Program-made: the position numbers and the translations under genes
Notes under the pieces: generated by a model
Seen by the model: only the letters and a program-made list of their open reading frames with translations
What the model was told of the DNA's origin: nothing
Databases searched by the model: none
In this document: in pieces, positions 1 through 5,396 of the stretch
How positions within the stretch are numbered: position 1 is the first letter of the stretch
Layout: every line of letters begins with the position of its first letter
DNA from: Flammeovirgaceae bacterium
GTDB taxonomy: Bacteria > Bacteroidota > Bacteroidia > Cytophagales > Cyclobacteriaceae
NCBI GenBank assembly: GCA_947457025.1
Contig: CANGUI010000160.1
Location: 1 to 5,396 of the forward strand
Length of the DNA: 5,396 nt
Reading direction: 5' to 3'

Positions 1-181
1 AAACCCGGTGGGGATTCAAAAACAAAGCCTCACCGGTTTCTTTTGATTCTTCGGGGAGGTAGCTGAAAGCTCCCGCCACCAGTTCAATGTTGCCATCCAT
101 CAGGGCTGCCTTGCGGTGAATCGGACCGATGAAGGAGTTGATGCTTCCTCCGATCATGCCCATGCGTAATTTGCGCTTCAT
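1..181 (-). CDS. Gfo/Idh/MocA-family NAD(P)-dependent oxidoreductase, N-terminal fragment
   Basis: Partial gene: the ATG lies at 179-181 and the frame stays open to the left edge, giving 60 visible residues. The start MKRKLRMGMIGGSINSFIGP is a beta strand followed by a glycine-rich turn (G8, G11, G12, G19), then IHRKAALMDG and a second strand ELVAGAF at about 33-39. This is the N-terminal dinucleotide-binding Rossmann pattern of Gfo/Idh/MocA oxidoreductases, in the subgroup with a GG(G/S)xxxFIGxxHR signature. Such enzymes oxidise or reduce sugars, inositols or related polyols in the cytoplasm using NAD(P). The catalytic Lys and the C-terminal domain lie outside the window, so the substrate cannot be read. 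It lies 73 bp downstream of xylA on the same strand, which suggests co-transcription and a sugar-related role (inference). No Shine-Dalgarno sequence precedes the ATG. Family assignment is fairly sure; function is not. Confidence 0.8.
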   Translation of the reverse strand, partial: MKRKLRMGMIGGSINSFIGPIHRKAALMDGNIELVAGAFSYLPEESKETGEALFLNPHRV

Positions 182-254
182 AACATTGGAAAATTATTTG
201 GGTGAAAGTAGTGATTTTTTTGAAGCGGAAATCGCAAAAACTCCACAGGCGGGG

Positions 255-1583
255 TTAAACAAATCTGGCAAGCAGATTCTCTACCCACTCCTGCCGGCCG
301 CTACGTGCAACGGGTTCGCCTAACCGGTGTGCCAATTCACGAAGATCGTTCAGACTGAGCTTGCCCGTTTCAAAATCGCGCCCGGCCCCCTGATCGAAGC
401 TTTCGTAGCGCTCGCGCATGAACGTTGTGTAGGTACCCTCTTCGAGAATGGCATGAGCAGCAAGCAAGGCACGCGCAAATGCGTCCATGCCGCCAATGTG
501 AGCGAAGAATAAATCCTCCGGATCAACGGAATTCCGGCGCACCTTGGCATCAAAGTTTACACCACCGGTAGTGAACCCGCCGGCCTGCAGAATCACGAGC
601 AGGGCTTCTGTAAGTTCATATACATTATTCGGAAACTGATCCGTGTCCCACCCATTTTGGTAATCGCCCCGGTTGGCATCGATGCTTCCTAGCGCTCCTG
701 CATCTGCGGCTACCTGCAGTTCGTGCTGGAACGTATGGTGTGCCAACGTCGCGTGGTTTACTTCTATGTTCAATTTAAAGTCGCTCAGCAGGTCGTGCTG
801 CCGCAGAAAGGCGATCACGGTAGCTGCATCAAAATCATACTGGTGCTTCGAAGGCTCCATCGGTTTTGGTTCAATCAGGAACGTACCGGTGAACCCATTC
901 CTCCGGCCATAATCCCGCGCCATGGCAAGAAACCGGGCCAGGTGTTCCTGTTCGCGTTTCATATTGGTGTTGAGCAAACTGGCGTATCCCTCTCGCCCGC
1001 CCCAGAACACATAGTTCGATCCTCCTAGTGCAACGGTTGCATCGATGGCATTTTTTACCTGTGCGGCAGCATGGCATACTACCTGAAAGTCCGAGTTCGT
1101 GGCGGCACCGTTCATATAGCGCGGGTGCGAAAAGAGATTAGCCGTACCCCAAAGAAGTTGAACGCCCGACTCCTGCTGCTTCTGTTGCGCATAGGCTACA
1201 ATTTTCCGGAGGCGATCTTCCGATTCGCCCAGCGTGGCGGCTTCTTCCACCAGGTCGTAGTCGTGAAAGCAGTAGAAGGGAATTCCGATTTTGGTGATGA
1301 ACTCAAAGGCAGCATCCATTTTGTCGTAAGCGCGTTGCATCGGGTCGGCAGCTTGTAGCCAGGGGAGGTTCCGGGTGGGCGCTCCGAACGGGTCGGCACC
1401 GGTACCGCAGAAGGAATGCCAGTACGCCACAGCAAAACGCAGATGCTCGGCCATCGTTTTGTTACCGACGGTTTGGGTGGGACAATAAAAACGAAAGGCA
1501 AACGGATTATTCGAATCCTTGCCTTCGTAATGAACGGCTTGTACGTTCTTGAAATAGGTGGTGGTTCCGGTGGTTACATTCAT
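255..1583 (-). CDS. xylA: Xylose isomerase
   Basis: Encodes a 442-residue D-xylose isomerase (EC 5.3.1.5), a cytoplasmic divalent-metal TIM-barrel enzyme that converts D-xylose to D-xylulose and often D-glucose to D-fructose. The length fits the class II type (E. coli XylA is 440 residues). The active-site base is in FHDYD (H107, with D110 beside it), and WGGREGY follows at 194-200. All metal ligands expected by comparison with E. coli are present, at a constant offset of six: E238 ([14 protein letters not shown]), E274 and H277 ([14 protein letters not shown]), D302 (IDANRGD), D313 and D315 (GWDTDQFP), and D345 (NFDAKVRR). The enzyme therefore looks intact. The chosen ATG puts [20 protein letters not shown] at the usual distance from the N-terminus; no Shine-Dalgarno sequence precedes it. 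No xylulokinase gene adjoins it here. It is divergent from eda-uxaA and followed on its own strand by an oxidoreductase gene. Confidence 0.97.
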   Translation of the reverse strand: MNVTTGTTTYFKNVQAVHYEGKDSNNPFAFRFYCPTQTVGNKTMAEHLRFAVAYWHSFCGTGADPFGAPTRNLPWLQAADPMQRAYDKMDAAFEFITKIGIPFYCFHDYDLVEEAATLGESEDRLRKIVAYAQQKQQESGVQLLWGTANLFSHPRYMNGAATNSDFQVVCHAAAQVKNAIDATVALGGSNYVFWGGREGYASLLNTNMKREQEHLARFLAMARDYGRRNGFTGTFLIEPKPMEPSKHQYDFDAATVIAFLRQHDLLSDFKLNIEVNHATLAHHTFQHELQVAADAGALGSIDANRGDYQNGWDTDQFPNNVYELTEALLVILQAGGFTTGGVNFDAKVRRNSVDPEDLFFAHIGGMDAFARALLAAHAILEEGTYTTFMRERYESFDQGAGRDFETGKLSLNDLRELAHRLGEPVARSGRQEWVENLLARFV

Positions 1584-1596
1584 AGGGCCAAGTTGA

Positions 1597-1611
1597 TTAG
1601 CGCAGGGCTAA
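1597..1611. repeat. Short inverted repeat TTAGC-N5-GCTAA in xylA leader
   Basis: Perfect 5-bp arms (1597-1601 and 1607-1611) flank a 5-base spacer, 14-28 bases upstream of the xylA start codon on the minus strand. In the xylA transcript it could form a small hairpin, or it could be half of a protein-binding site. Arms this short can arise by chance in a 150-bp gap, so a function is only a possibility. Confidence 0.25.
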
Positions 1612-1677
1612 AAAGCAATAAATAGACATTTAATAGTTGAGTCGCCACGCGCATTGAAGAATCGCCCTGCCGATCGT

Positions 1678-1703
1678 CCGGTTCTTCGAATTTCCGAAAC
1701 CGG
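1678..1703. promoter_or_regulatory. Candidate operator: imperfect 26-bp palindrome
   Basis: CCGGTT (1678-1683) is mirrored exactly by AACCGG (1698-1703), and the centre of symmetry falls on a matching AATT (1689-1692). The five bases on each side between the arms and the centre do not match, as is common in operators bound by dimeric regulators. It lies in the divergent region between xylA and eda and covers the expected -33 region of the candidate eda promoter, where a bound repressor would block transcription. A uronate- or xylose-responsive regulator (for example GntR- or LacI-type) is a guess; no regulator gene is visible. Confidence 0.4.
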
Positions 1704-1720
1704 AAGATTGAGTACCTTCG
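1691..1720 (+). promoter_or_regulatory. Candidate Bacteroidota-type promoter for eda-uxaA
   Basis: TACCTTCG at 1713-1720 differs at one position from the TAnnTTTG -7 element of Bacteroidota primary-sigma promoters. TTTC at 1691-1694 is a one-mismatch -33 element at an 18-base spacing, close to the usual 19. Transcription would then begin near 1725-1728, leaving only a few bases before the ATG at 1734 or about 30 before the alternative ATG at 1755. The match is by eye and the transcription start is inferred. Confidence 0.45.
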
Positions 1721-1733
1721 CCTGTACCAACAG

Positions 1734-2393
1734 ATGAACGCGGAGGCAGAAAATATGCTGACACGGTTTCGGGCACAACGCCTCATACCGGTGTTTTACC
1801 ATGCTGATGTGGAACGTTCGGTTTCCATTTTAACGGCCTGCTACCGCGCGGGTCTGACCGTTTTCGAATATACCAACCGCGGACCGTATGCGTTAGTCAA
1901 CTTTCGGTTATTGAAAGCGGCTACGCAAACATTACCCAAATTGCGCCTGGGCATTGGCACCATCTTCAGCTTACGCGATGCAGAGGCCTTCGTGGATGCC
2001 GGTGCCGACTTCATCGTGTCGCCCGCACTGATACCTGAGATGGCCGAAGTGCAGCAGAACTACAACATACCTTGGATTCCGGGCTGCGCGACCGTCAGCG
2101 AGGTGGCTCAGGCACAGGCACTGGGTGCCCGCCTGATTAAAATCTATCCAGCGGATCAACTCGGCCCCGCTTTTATCCGGTCTCTTAAAACTGTGCTACC
2201 CGATGTGTGGCTCATGCCCACCGGCGGCATTGCTGCTGATACCGTTGAACTGGATCGGTGGTTTCGGGCCGGGGCTGCCTGCGTGGGTCTTGGCTCGCAA
2301 TTGTTCTCTTCCGAGTTGATAGCGCCAGCCAACGAGAACCAACTTTTTCAGAAACTTCAAGAGTTGGCAAAATGGGCCAACCAGCTCCATTGA
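1734..2393 (+). CDS. eda: 2-dehydro-3-deoxyphosphogluconate (KDPG) / 4-hydroxy-2-oxoglutarate aldolase
   Basis: Class I (Schiff-base) aldolase of 219 residues that cleaves KDPG to pyruvate and glyceraldehyde-3-phosphate, and often 4-hydroxy-2-oxoglutarate as well; cytoplasmic. It is the last step of the hexuronate and Entner-Doudoroff routes. Visible marks of the family are IPVFYHAD near 18-25, the catalytic Glu and phosphate-contacting Arg in FEYTNRG (E45, R49, the same numbers as in E. coli Eda), GIGT at 73-76, FIVSPALIPE at 93-102, IPGCAT at 116-121, the Schiff-base Lys in LIKIYPADQLGP (K136), and MPTGGI at 161-166. The TNRG variant of the usual TLRT is, from memory, typical of Bacteroidota homologues. 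The start is uncertain: an in-frame ATG at 1755 has a clear GGAGG at 1742-1746 eight bases before it and would give 212 residues, still enough for the fold. The stop is 4 bp from the uxaA ATG, so the two are very likely co-transcribed. Confidence 0.93.
   Translation: MNAEAENMLTRFRAQRLIPVFYHADVERSVSILTACYRAGLTVFEYTNRGPYALVNFRLLKAATQTLPKLRLGIGTIFSLRDAEAFVDAGADFIVSPALIPEMAEVQQNYNIPWIPGCATVSEVAQAQALGARLIKIYPADQLGPAFIRSLKTVLPDVWLMPTGGIAADTVELDRWFRAGAACVGLGSQLFSSELIAPANENQLFQKLQELAKWANQLH
1742..1746 (+). promoter_or_regulatory. Shine-Dalgarno-like GGAGG bearing on the eda start
   Basis: GGAGG lies eight bases before an in-frame ATG at 1755 (codon 8 of the longer eda frame). It is the only good Shine-Dalgarno match I see before a candidate start in this window. 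It favours 1755 over 1734, but Bacteroidota often start translation without such a motif, and GGAGG can also arise from the codons for Ala-Glu-Ala, so it does not settle the question. Confidence 0.35.
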
Positions 2394-2397
2394 CTTT

Positions 2398-4044
2398 ATG
2401 GCCGTACTTCAGGTTCATCCAAATGATAACGTGCTGGTGGCCCTTCGTGATTTGGCTGCCGGAGAAATGATTTCATGGCAAGGGCGTACGATTACCACCA
2501 AACACGCCATTCCTGCCAAACATAAAATTGCAATCGAGGTACGAAAGGCTGATGATGCAGTCATCATGTATGGTGTGTTGGTGGGTCGGGCCGTGATCCC
2601 CATTGCAGCGGGCGAGGCCATTACCACACAAAATGTTAAACATGCAGCATCGGAACCGCAGCTGCGGCCCAGCCGATACACCTGGACTCCACCCGACGTG
2701 TCGGCTTTCCGCAGCGCCACGTTTCGGGGTTTCCACCGCGCGGATGGCAAGGTGGGCACGGCCAACTACTGGTTGGTTGTACCGTTGGTTTTTTGCGAGA
2801 ACCGGAACATCGAAGTGCTACGCGAAGCGCTGGTCGAAAAACTGGGGTACGGCCCTCCCCGGCCACAGCTCTGGAATATTGATGCACTGATCGAAAACTA
2901 CCAGGCTGGCGCCAGTCAAGATACGTTGCTTTCGCTAGATTTGAACAATACCAAGGGTGGCCCGCCTGCACCACGGATATTTCCAAATGTTGATGGGATC
3001 AAATTCCTCACCCACGCCGGGGGCTGCGGAGGGACGAGACAAGACAGCGATGCACTCTGTGCCCTGCTGGCGGGTTATATCAACCACCCGAATGTAGCCG
3101 GCGCAACCGTGCTAAGCCTTGGCTGCCAGCACGCGCAGGTGAATATTTTGAAAGATGCGATCCACCGCCTGAATCCAAAGTTTAACAAACCTCTATACGT
3201 ACTTGGGCAGCAGGAAAGCAGATCGGAACCCGAATTCATCGCCCAGGCGCTGCGGCAGACATTTGTCGGACTTACCGAAGCCAATCGCGCCGTGCGAACC
3301 CCTGCCCCATTGAATAAGCTGGTAGTCGGCCTCGAGTGCGGAGGCAGCGATGGTTTCTCGGGCATCAGTGCAAATCCTACGCTCGGCTATTTTTCGGATT
3401 TGCTTGTTGCGCTCGGAGGGGTACCTGTTCTTTCCGAATTTCCCGAATTGAATGGCGTTGAACAGGATATTATTGATCGCTCCGCATCACCGGCGGTTGC
3501 ACAAAAGTTCTTACACTTAATGCAGGTCTACGCAGAACGCGCCCGGCAGGCAGGCTCCGGATTCGACATGAACCCTTCGCCCGGCAACATCAAAGACGGA
3601 CTGATCACGGATGCGATGAAATCCGCCGGCGCTGCTAAAAAAGGCGGCACCTCGCCGGTGGTGTCCGTACTCGATTATACCGAGCAAGTGCAAGGTCCCG
3701 GCCTTCACCTGCTTTGCACCCCGGGCAATGATGTGGAATCCACTACGGCGCTGGCAGGATCAGGCTGCAATCTGATCTTGTTCACCACCGGTCTTGGTAC
3801 CCCAACCGGAAACCCCATTGCACCGACCATCAAAGTTTCCAGTAACACACGTCTCTTCCAGCGTATGCAGGATGTGATTGATTTTGACACGGGCGACATC
3901 ATCGCCGGCGAGGCAACCATAGAAGAAAAAGGGCGTCAACTGCTCACCTACGCAACCGCAGTAGCCAGTGGCGAAATCATTCCACATGCCGTGCGGCTAC
4001 AGCAAGATGATTTTATACCCTGGAAACGTGGCGTATCGTTATAA
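2398..4044 (+). CDS. uxaA: Altronate dehydratase, UxaA family with N-terminal SAF domain
   Basis: 548-residue cytoplasmic dehydratase that removes water from D-altronate to give 2-keto-3-deoxygluconate (EC 4.2.1.7); family members depend on a divalent metal, usually iron. Residues 1 to about 85 form a SAF domain (VHPNDNVLVALRDL, then AKHKIAI and MYGVLVGRAV). The catalytic part follows: FLTHAGGCGGTRQDSDAL at about 203-220, LSLGCQHAQ (C243), ECGGSDGFSGISANPTLG at 313-330, LSEFPELNGVEQDIIDR (345-361), GFDMNPSPGNIKDGLITDAM (388-407), GLHLLCTPGNDVEST (435-449), and a Gly/Thr-rich stretch with GTPTGNPIAPTIK at 467-479. E. coli UxaA is about 495 residues; part of the extra length is near 145-198, between conserved blocks. 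Galactarate dehydratase (GarD) is in the same superfamily, but the adjacent eda favours altronate: the GarD product is cleaved by an unrelated aldolase. KDG kinase, uronate isomerase and tagaturonate reductase are absent here. No Shine-Dalgarno sequence is seen, so translation probably follows from eda. Confidence 0.93.
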   Translation: MAVLQVHPNDNVLVALRDLAAGEMISWQGRTITTKHAIPAKHKIAIEVRKADDAVIMYGVLVGRAVIPIAAGEAITTQNVKHAASEPQLRPSRYTWTPPDVSAFRSATFRGFHRADGKVGTANYWLVVPLVFCENRNIEVLREALVEKLGYGPPRPQLWNIDALIENYQAGASQDTLLSLDLNNTKGGPPAPRIFPNVDGIKFLTHAGGCGGTRQDSDALCALLAGYINHPNVAGATVLSLGCQHAQVNILKDAIHRLNPKFNKPLYVLGQQESRSEPEFIAQALRQTFVGLTEANRAVRTPAPLNKLVVGLECGGSDGFSGISANPTLGYFSDLLVALGGVPVLSEFPELNGVEQDIIDRSASPAVAQKFLHLMQVYAERARQAGSGFDMNPSPGNIKDGLITDAMKSAGAAKKGGTSPVVSVLDYTEQVQGPGLHLLCTPGNDVESTTALAGSGCNLILFTTGLGTPTGNPIAPTIKVSSNTRLFQRMQDVIDFDTGDIIAGEATIEEKGRQLLTYATAVASGEIIPHAVRLQQDDFIPWKRGVSL

Positions 4045-4076
4045 AAATTTACAGCGCTGCAAACGGTATCCCCACT

Positions 4077-5045
4077 TCACTGCTTTCGAAGCGCAATCGT
4101 AACCTGCGATCCATTCGAAAGAGTTGGATCAGCACTCACACAAGCCAACACAGCGCCTTTTACTTCGATCTGGAGTTCGTAGGCATGGCCGGCAAAGCGT
4201 TGCGATACAACAACACCTGCCACCCCAACTTTCCATTTTCCCCTCCGTAAAGTCAGTTGCTCCGGGCGGACAATCATTTTACCGGAAACGCGCCCACCCG
4301 GGGCCAGGGCCTTGTACGTCTTCGCGTCCACAACCGAATAGCGCCCGAATAACCCGGCAACGTACTCGCTTCGCGGGTGAAAATAGATCTCATGAGGCGT
4401 GCCCTGCTGCACGATTTTTCCGCCTTTGAGAATAATGATGCGATCGGCCCAGGGCAGCGTGTCCTCCGGATCGTGTGACACCAGCAGCGTAGTGATGCCC
4501 AGCTGCTGCGAGATGGATTGAATGACTTCCTTCAAAACACCCTTCACAATCATATCCAGATTGGTGTAGGGTTCATCCAGCAACAGCAGCGCGGGTTTGC
4601 CAATCAGCAAACGACAAAGCGCAATGCGCTGACGCTCGCCTCCTGAGAGCTCATCCGTTTTACGCGACAGCAAATGTTGAATTCGACAGAGTCGAAAAAT
4701 TTTCTCAGCCTCGCGGGGCGTGAGTTTGCTGGCATATTCAAGCACCTGTTCTACGCGCAAAAACTTCGGCAACTCAAAGTATTGTGGCAGGTAAGCAATG
4801 CCGGGATGGCCCGGCACCAGTGTCTCGCGCGGGCCCTTTACCGCCTCACCCTGAAACACCACCTCTCCACTGTCGGGTTGCAATAAGCCGGCAATGATTT
4901 TTAATAGCGTGCTTTTTCCAGATCCGGTTTCGCCCGCGATTACAATGTGCTGACCTTGCCCCTGCGTAAATTGAATATTTCGCAAGGAAAAGCCGCGCTG
5001 ATCGGTTAATCCGATTCGTTTTACCAGCAGCAACGGAGCCGTCAT
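4077..5045 (-). CDS. ABC transporter ATP-binding protein with C-terminal TOBE-like domain
   Basis: 322-residue nucleotide-binding subunit that would power a membrane transporter from its cytoplasmic face. All core motifs are intact: Walker A GETGSGKST (38-46), Q-loop Gln in YLPQYF (Q88), signature LSGGERQR (133-140), Walker B LLLLDEP (153-159) with catalytic E158, D-loop NLD (162-164), and the switch His in LVSHDPED (H191). The C-terminal part from about 255 begins with MIVRPEQLTL and is beta-rich, matching the TOBE domain of importer ATPases of the CysA/PotA/UgpC/FbpC type, which favours an importer or a regulated transporter. The cargo cannot be read. No permease or binding protein is visible, and the convergent uxaA closes off the downstream side. 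The ATG overlaps the upstream stop codon by 4 bp (ATGA) with no Shine-Dalgarno sequence, which points to translational coupling. It converges on uxaA with a 32-bp gap, so it is not part of the sugar operon. Confidence 0.93.
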   Translation of the reverse strand: MTAPLLLVKRIGLTDQRGFSLRNIQFTQGQGQHIVIAGETGSGKSTLLKIIAGLLQPDSGEVVFQGEAVKGPRETLVPGHPGIAYLPQYFELPKFLRVEQVLEYASKLTPREAEKIFRLCRIQHLLSRKTDELSGGERQRIALCRLLIGKPALLLLDEPYTNLDMIVKGVLKEVIQSISQQLGITTLLVSHDPEDTLPWADRIIILKGGKIVQQGTPHEIYFHPRSEYVAGLFGRYSVVDAKTYKALAPGGRVSGKMIVRPEQLTLRRGKWKVGVAGVVVSQRFAGHAYELQIEVKGAVLACVSADPTLSNGSQVTIALRKQ

Positions 5046-5396
5046 TGAATCGACTGGTAGCGTTGCTTCATCTCCTCTGTCCGTTTGGCCAACCGCTCAA
5101 CCGCATCCAATACGGCCTGTGTAGGACGGGCATCCGCACCTTGCATCAACGCGATAACGTGCAGCAACTTATCCTGAAGACCTACGAGTGTTTCCTTTTC
5201 CAATGGCGTTTCAGTTGCAGCGCCATACAATACGTCCGGATTTTCCGGCTGACCTTCTCCCCGCAGCGCGAGCCACTTCTCTTTCTGGCCCTTCTTCCAT
5301 TTTACTTTGGCATCGGCCAGCCGGCCATCGATTGCCTCGCGTAACGATTGTACCTCATGGTACAACTGGTAACCCTGCAGCGATTTGCTGCTCTGT
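5042..5396 (-). CDS. C-terminal fragment of a larger protein, possibly a BNR/sortilin-type beta-propeller protein
   Basis: The frame is open from the right edge to a TGA at 5042-5044, giving 117 visible residues. There is no ATG in this frame; the only candidate starts are a TTG at 5363-5365 and an upstream CTG, so the real start very likely lies outside the window. The visible part is charged and mostly helical, without signal or membrane segments: a first helix with LYHEVQSLREAIDGRLADAK (11-30), a polar stretch with RGEGQPENPDVLYG (45-58), and helices around ETLVGLQDKLLHVIALMQ and PTQAVLDAVERLAKRTEEMK. The pattern of a helix pair, then LxxxxxLMQGADARPT (86-92) and a final helix, reminds me of the tail of large Bacteroidota proteins with BNR/VPS10 (sortilin-like) propeller repeats, often annotated as glycosyl hydrolases. 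No propeller is visible, so this is a tentative resemblance. Its stop overlaps the ABC ATPase start by 4 bp. Confidence 0.8.
   Translation of the reverse strand, partial: QSSKSLQGYQLYHEVQSLREAIDGRLADAKVKWKKGQKEKWLALRGEGQPENPDVLYGAATETPLEKETLVGLQDKLLHVIALMQGADARPTQAVLDAVERLAKRTEEMKQRYQSIQ

Noticed and set aside
218..257. Possible terminator after xylA: GC-rich stretch followed by a T-run on the minus strand
   Set aside because: The best pairing gives about four base pairs including a G-U with a two-base loop, too weak to call. A TTTTTG/TACTTTCA pair as a promoter for the oxidoreductase has about a 24-base spacing and two mismatches.
129..323. Plus-strand open frame across the oxidoreductase start and xylA end
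   Set aside because: It is antisense to two recognisable proteins and has no family resemblance or start signal.
1584..1680. Bacteroidota-type promoter for xylA on the minus strand
   Set aside because: The AT-rich stretch at 1609-1635 offers only matches with two or more mismatches to TAnnTTTG and no well-spaced -33 element. A promoter must be present somewhere, but I cannot place it.
2415..2986. Long open frames on the minus strand inside uxaA (about 116 codons each)
   Set aside because: They lie wholly within a well-conserved gene, resemble no family I know, and overlap one another; they are reading-frame shadows.
4045..4076. Possible bidirectional terminator in the convergent gap, with CAGCGCTG palindrome at 4052-4059
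   Set aside because: The palindrome has no loop and no extended stem, and no T-run follows it in either direction, so it is not a credible intrinsic terminator.
4077..5045. Assigning the ABC ATPase to a specific cargo (sulfate, molybdate, iron, polyamine or sugar)
   Set aside because: The TOBE-containing ATPases of these importers look alike at motif level, and no permease or binding protein is in the window, so any named cargo would be a guess.
5045..5344. Plus-strand open frame of about 99 codons opposite the right-edge gene
   Set aside because: It is antisense to a coding frame that is open to the edge and precisely coupled to the ABC gene. Its Cys/Leu-rich translation looks like antisense noise.

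Overview
The window looks like ordinary chromosome from a member of the Bacteroidota, possibly a Cytophagales-type bacterium with roughly balanced base composition. This rests on three things: the protein variants resemble Bacteroidota homologues (a KDPG aldolase with FEYTNRG around the catalytic Glu, and a long SAF-domain altronate dehydratase), a TACCTTCG box close to the TAnnTTTG -7 consensus of that phylum lies just before one start codon, and most starts lack a Shine-Dalgarno sequence. This is recognition from memory, not a database search.

Layout. Positions 1-181 (minus) hold the N-terminus of a Gfo/Idh/MocA-type oxidoreductase that runs off the left edge. Just upstream of it on the same strand is a complete, intact xylose isomerase gene, xylA (255-1583). 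A 150-bp divergent intergenic region (1584-1733) follows, with a candidate promoter and a 26-bp imperfect palindrome. On the plus strand comes a two-gene unit: KDPG/KHG aldolase (eda, 1734-2393) and, 4 bp later, a UxaA-family altronate dehydratase (2398-4044). After a 32-bp convergent gap, the minus strand carries an ABC transporter ATPase with a C-terminal TOBE region (4077-5045). Its ATG overlaps the stop codon of an upstream gene (5042 to beyond 5396), of which only a helical C-terminal part is visible.

How the genes fit together. UxaA dehydrates D-altronate to 2-keto-3-deoxygluconate. After phosphorylation by a KDG kinase not present here, Eda cleaves KDPG to pyruvate and glyceraldehyde-3-phosphate. 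This is the lower hexuronate (galacturonate/glucuronate) route. XylA feeds D-xylose toward xylulose and the pentose phosphate pathway. The divergent pairing suggests a sugar-catabolism locus for plant polysaccharides that contain both xylose and uronic acids, such as glucuronoxylan or pectin; that link is inference. The ABC ATPase and its upstream partner form a separate convergent unit with no evident tie to sugar catabolism. I saw no RNA gene, mobile element, CRISPR array or clearly novel system. The most useful leads are the palindrome over the eda promoter and the coupled ATPase gene pair.
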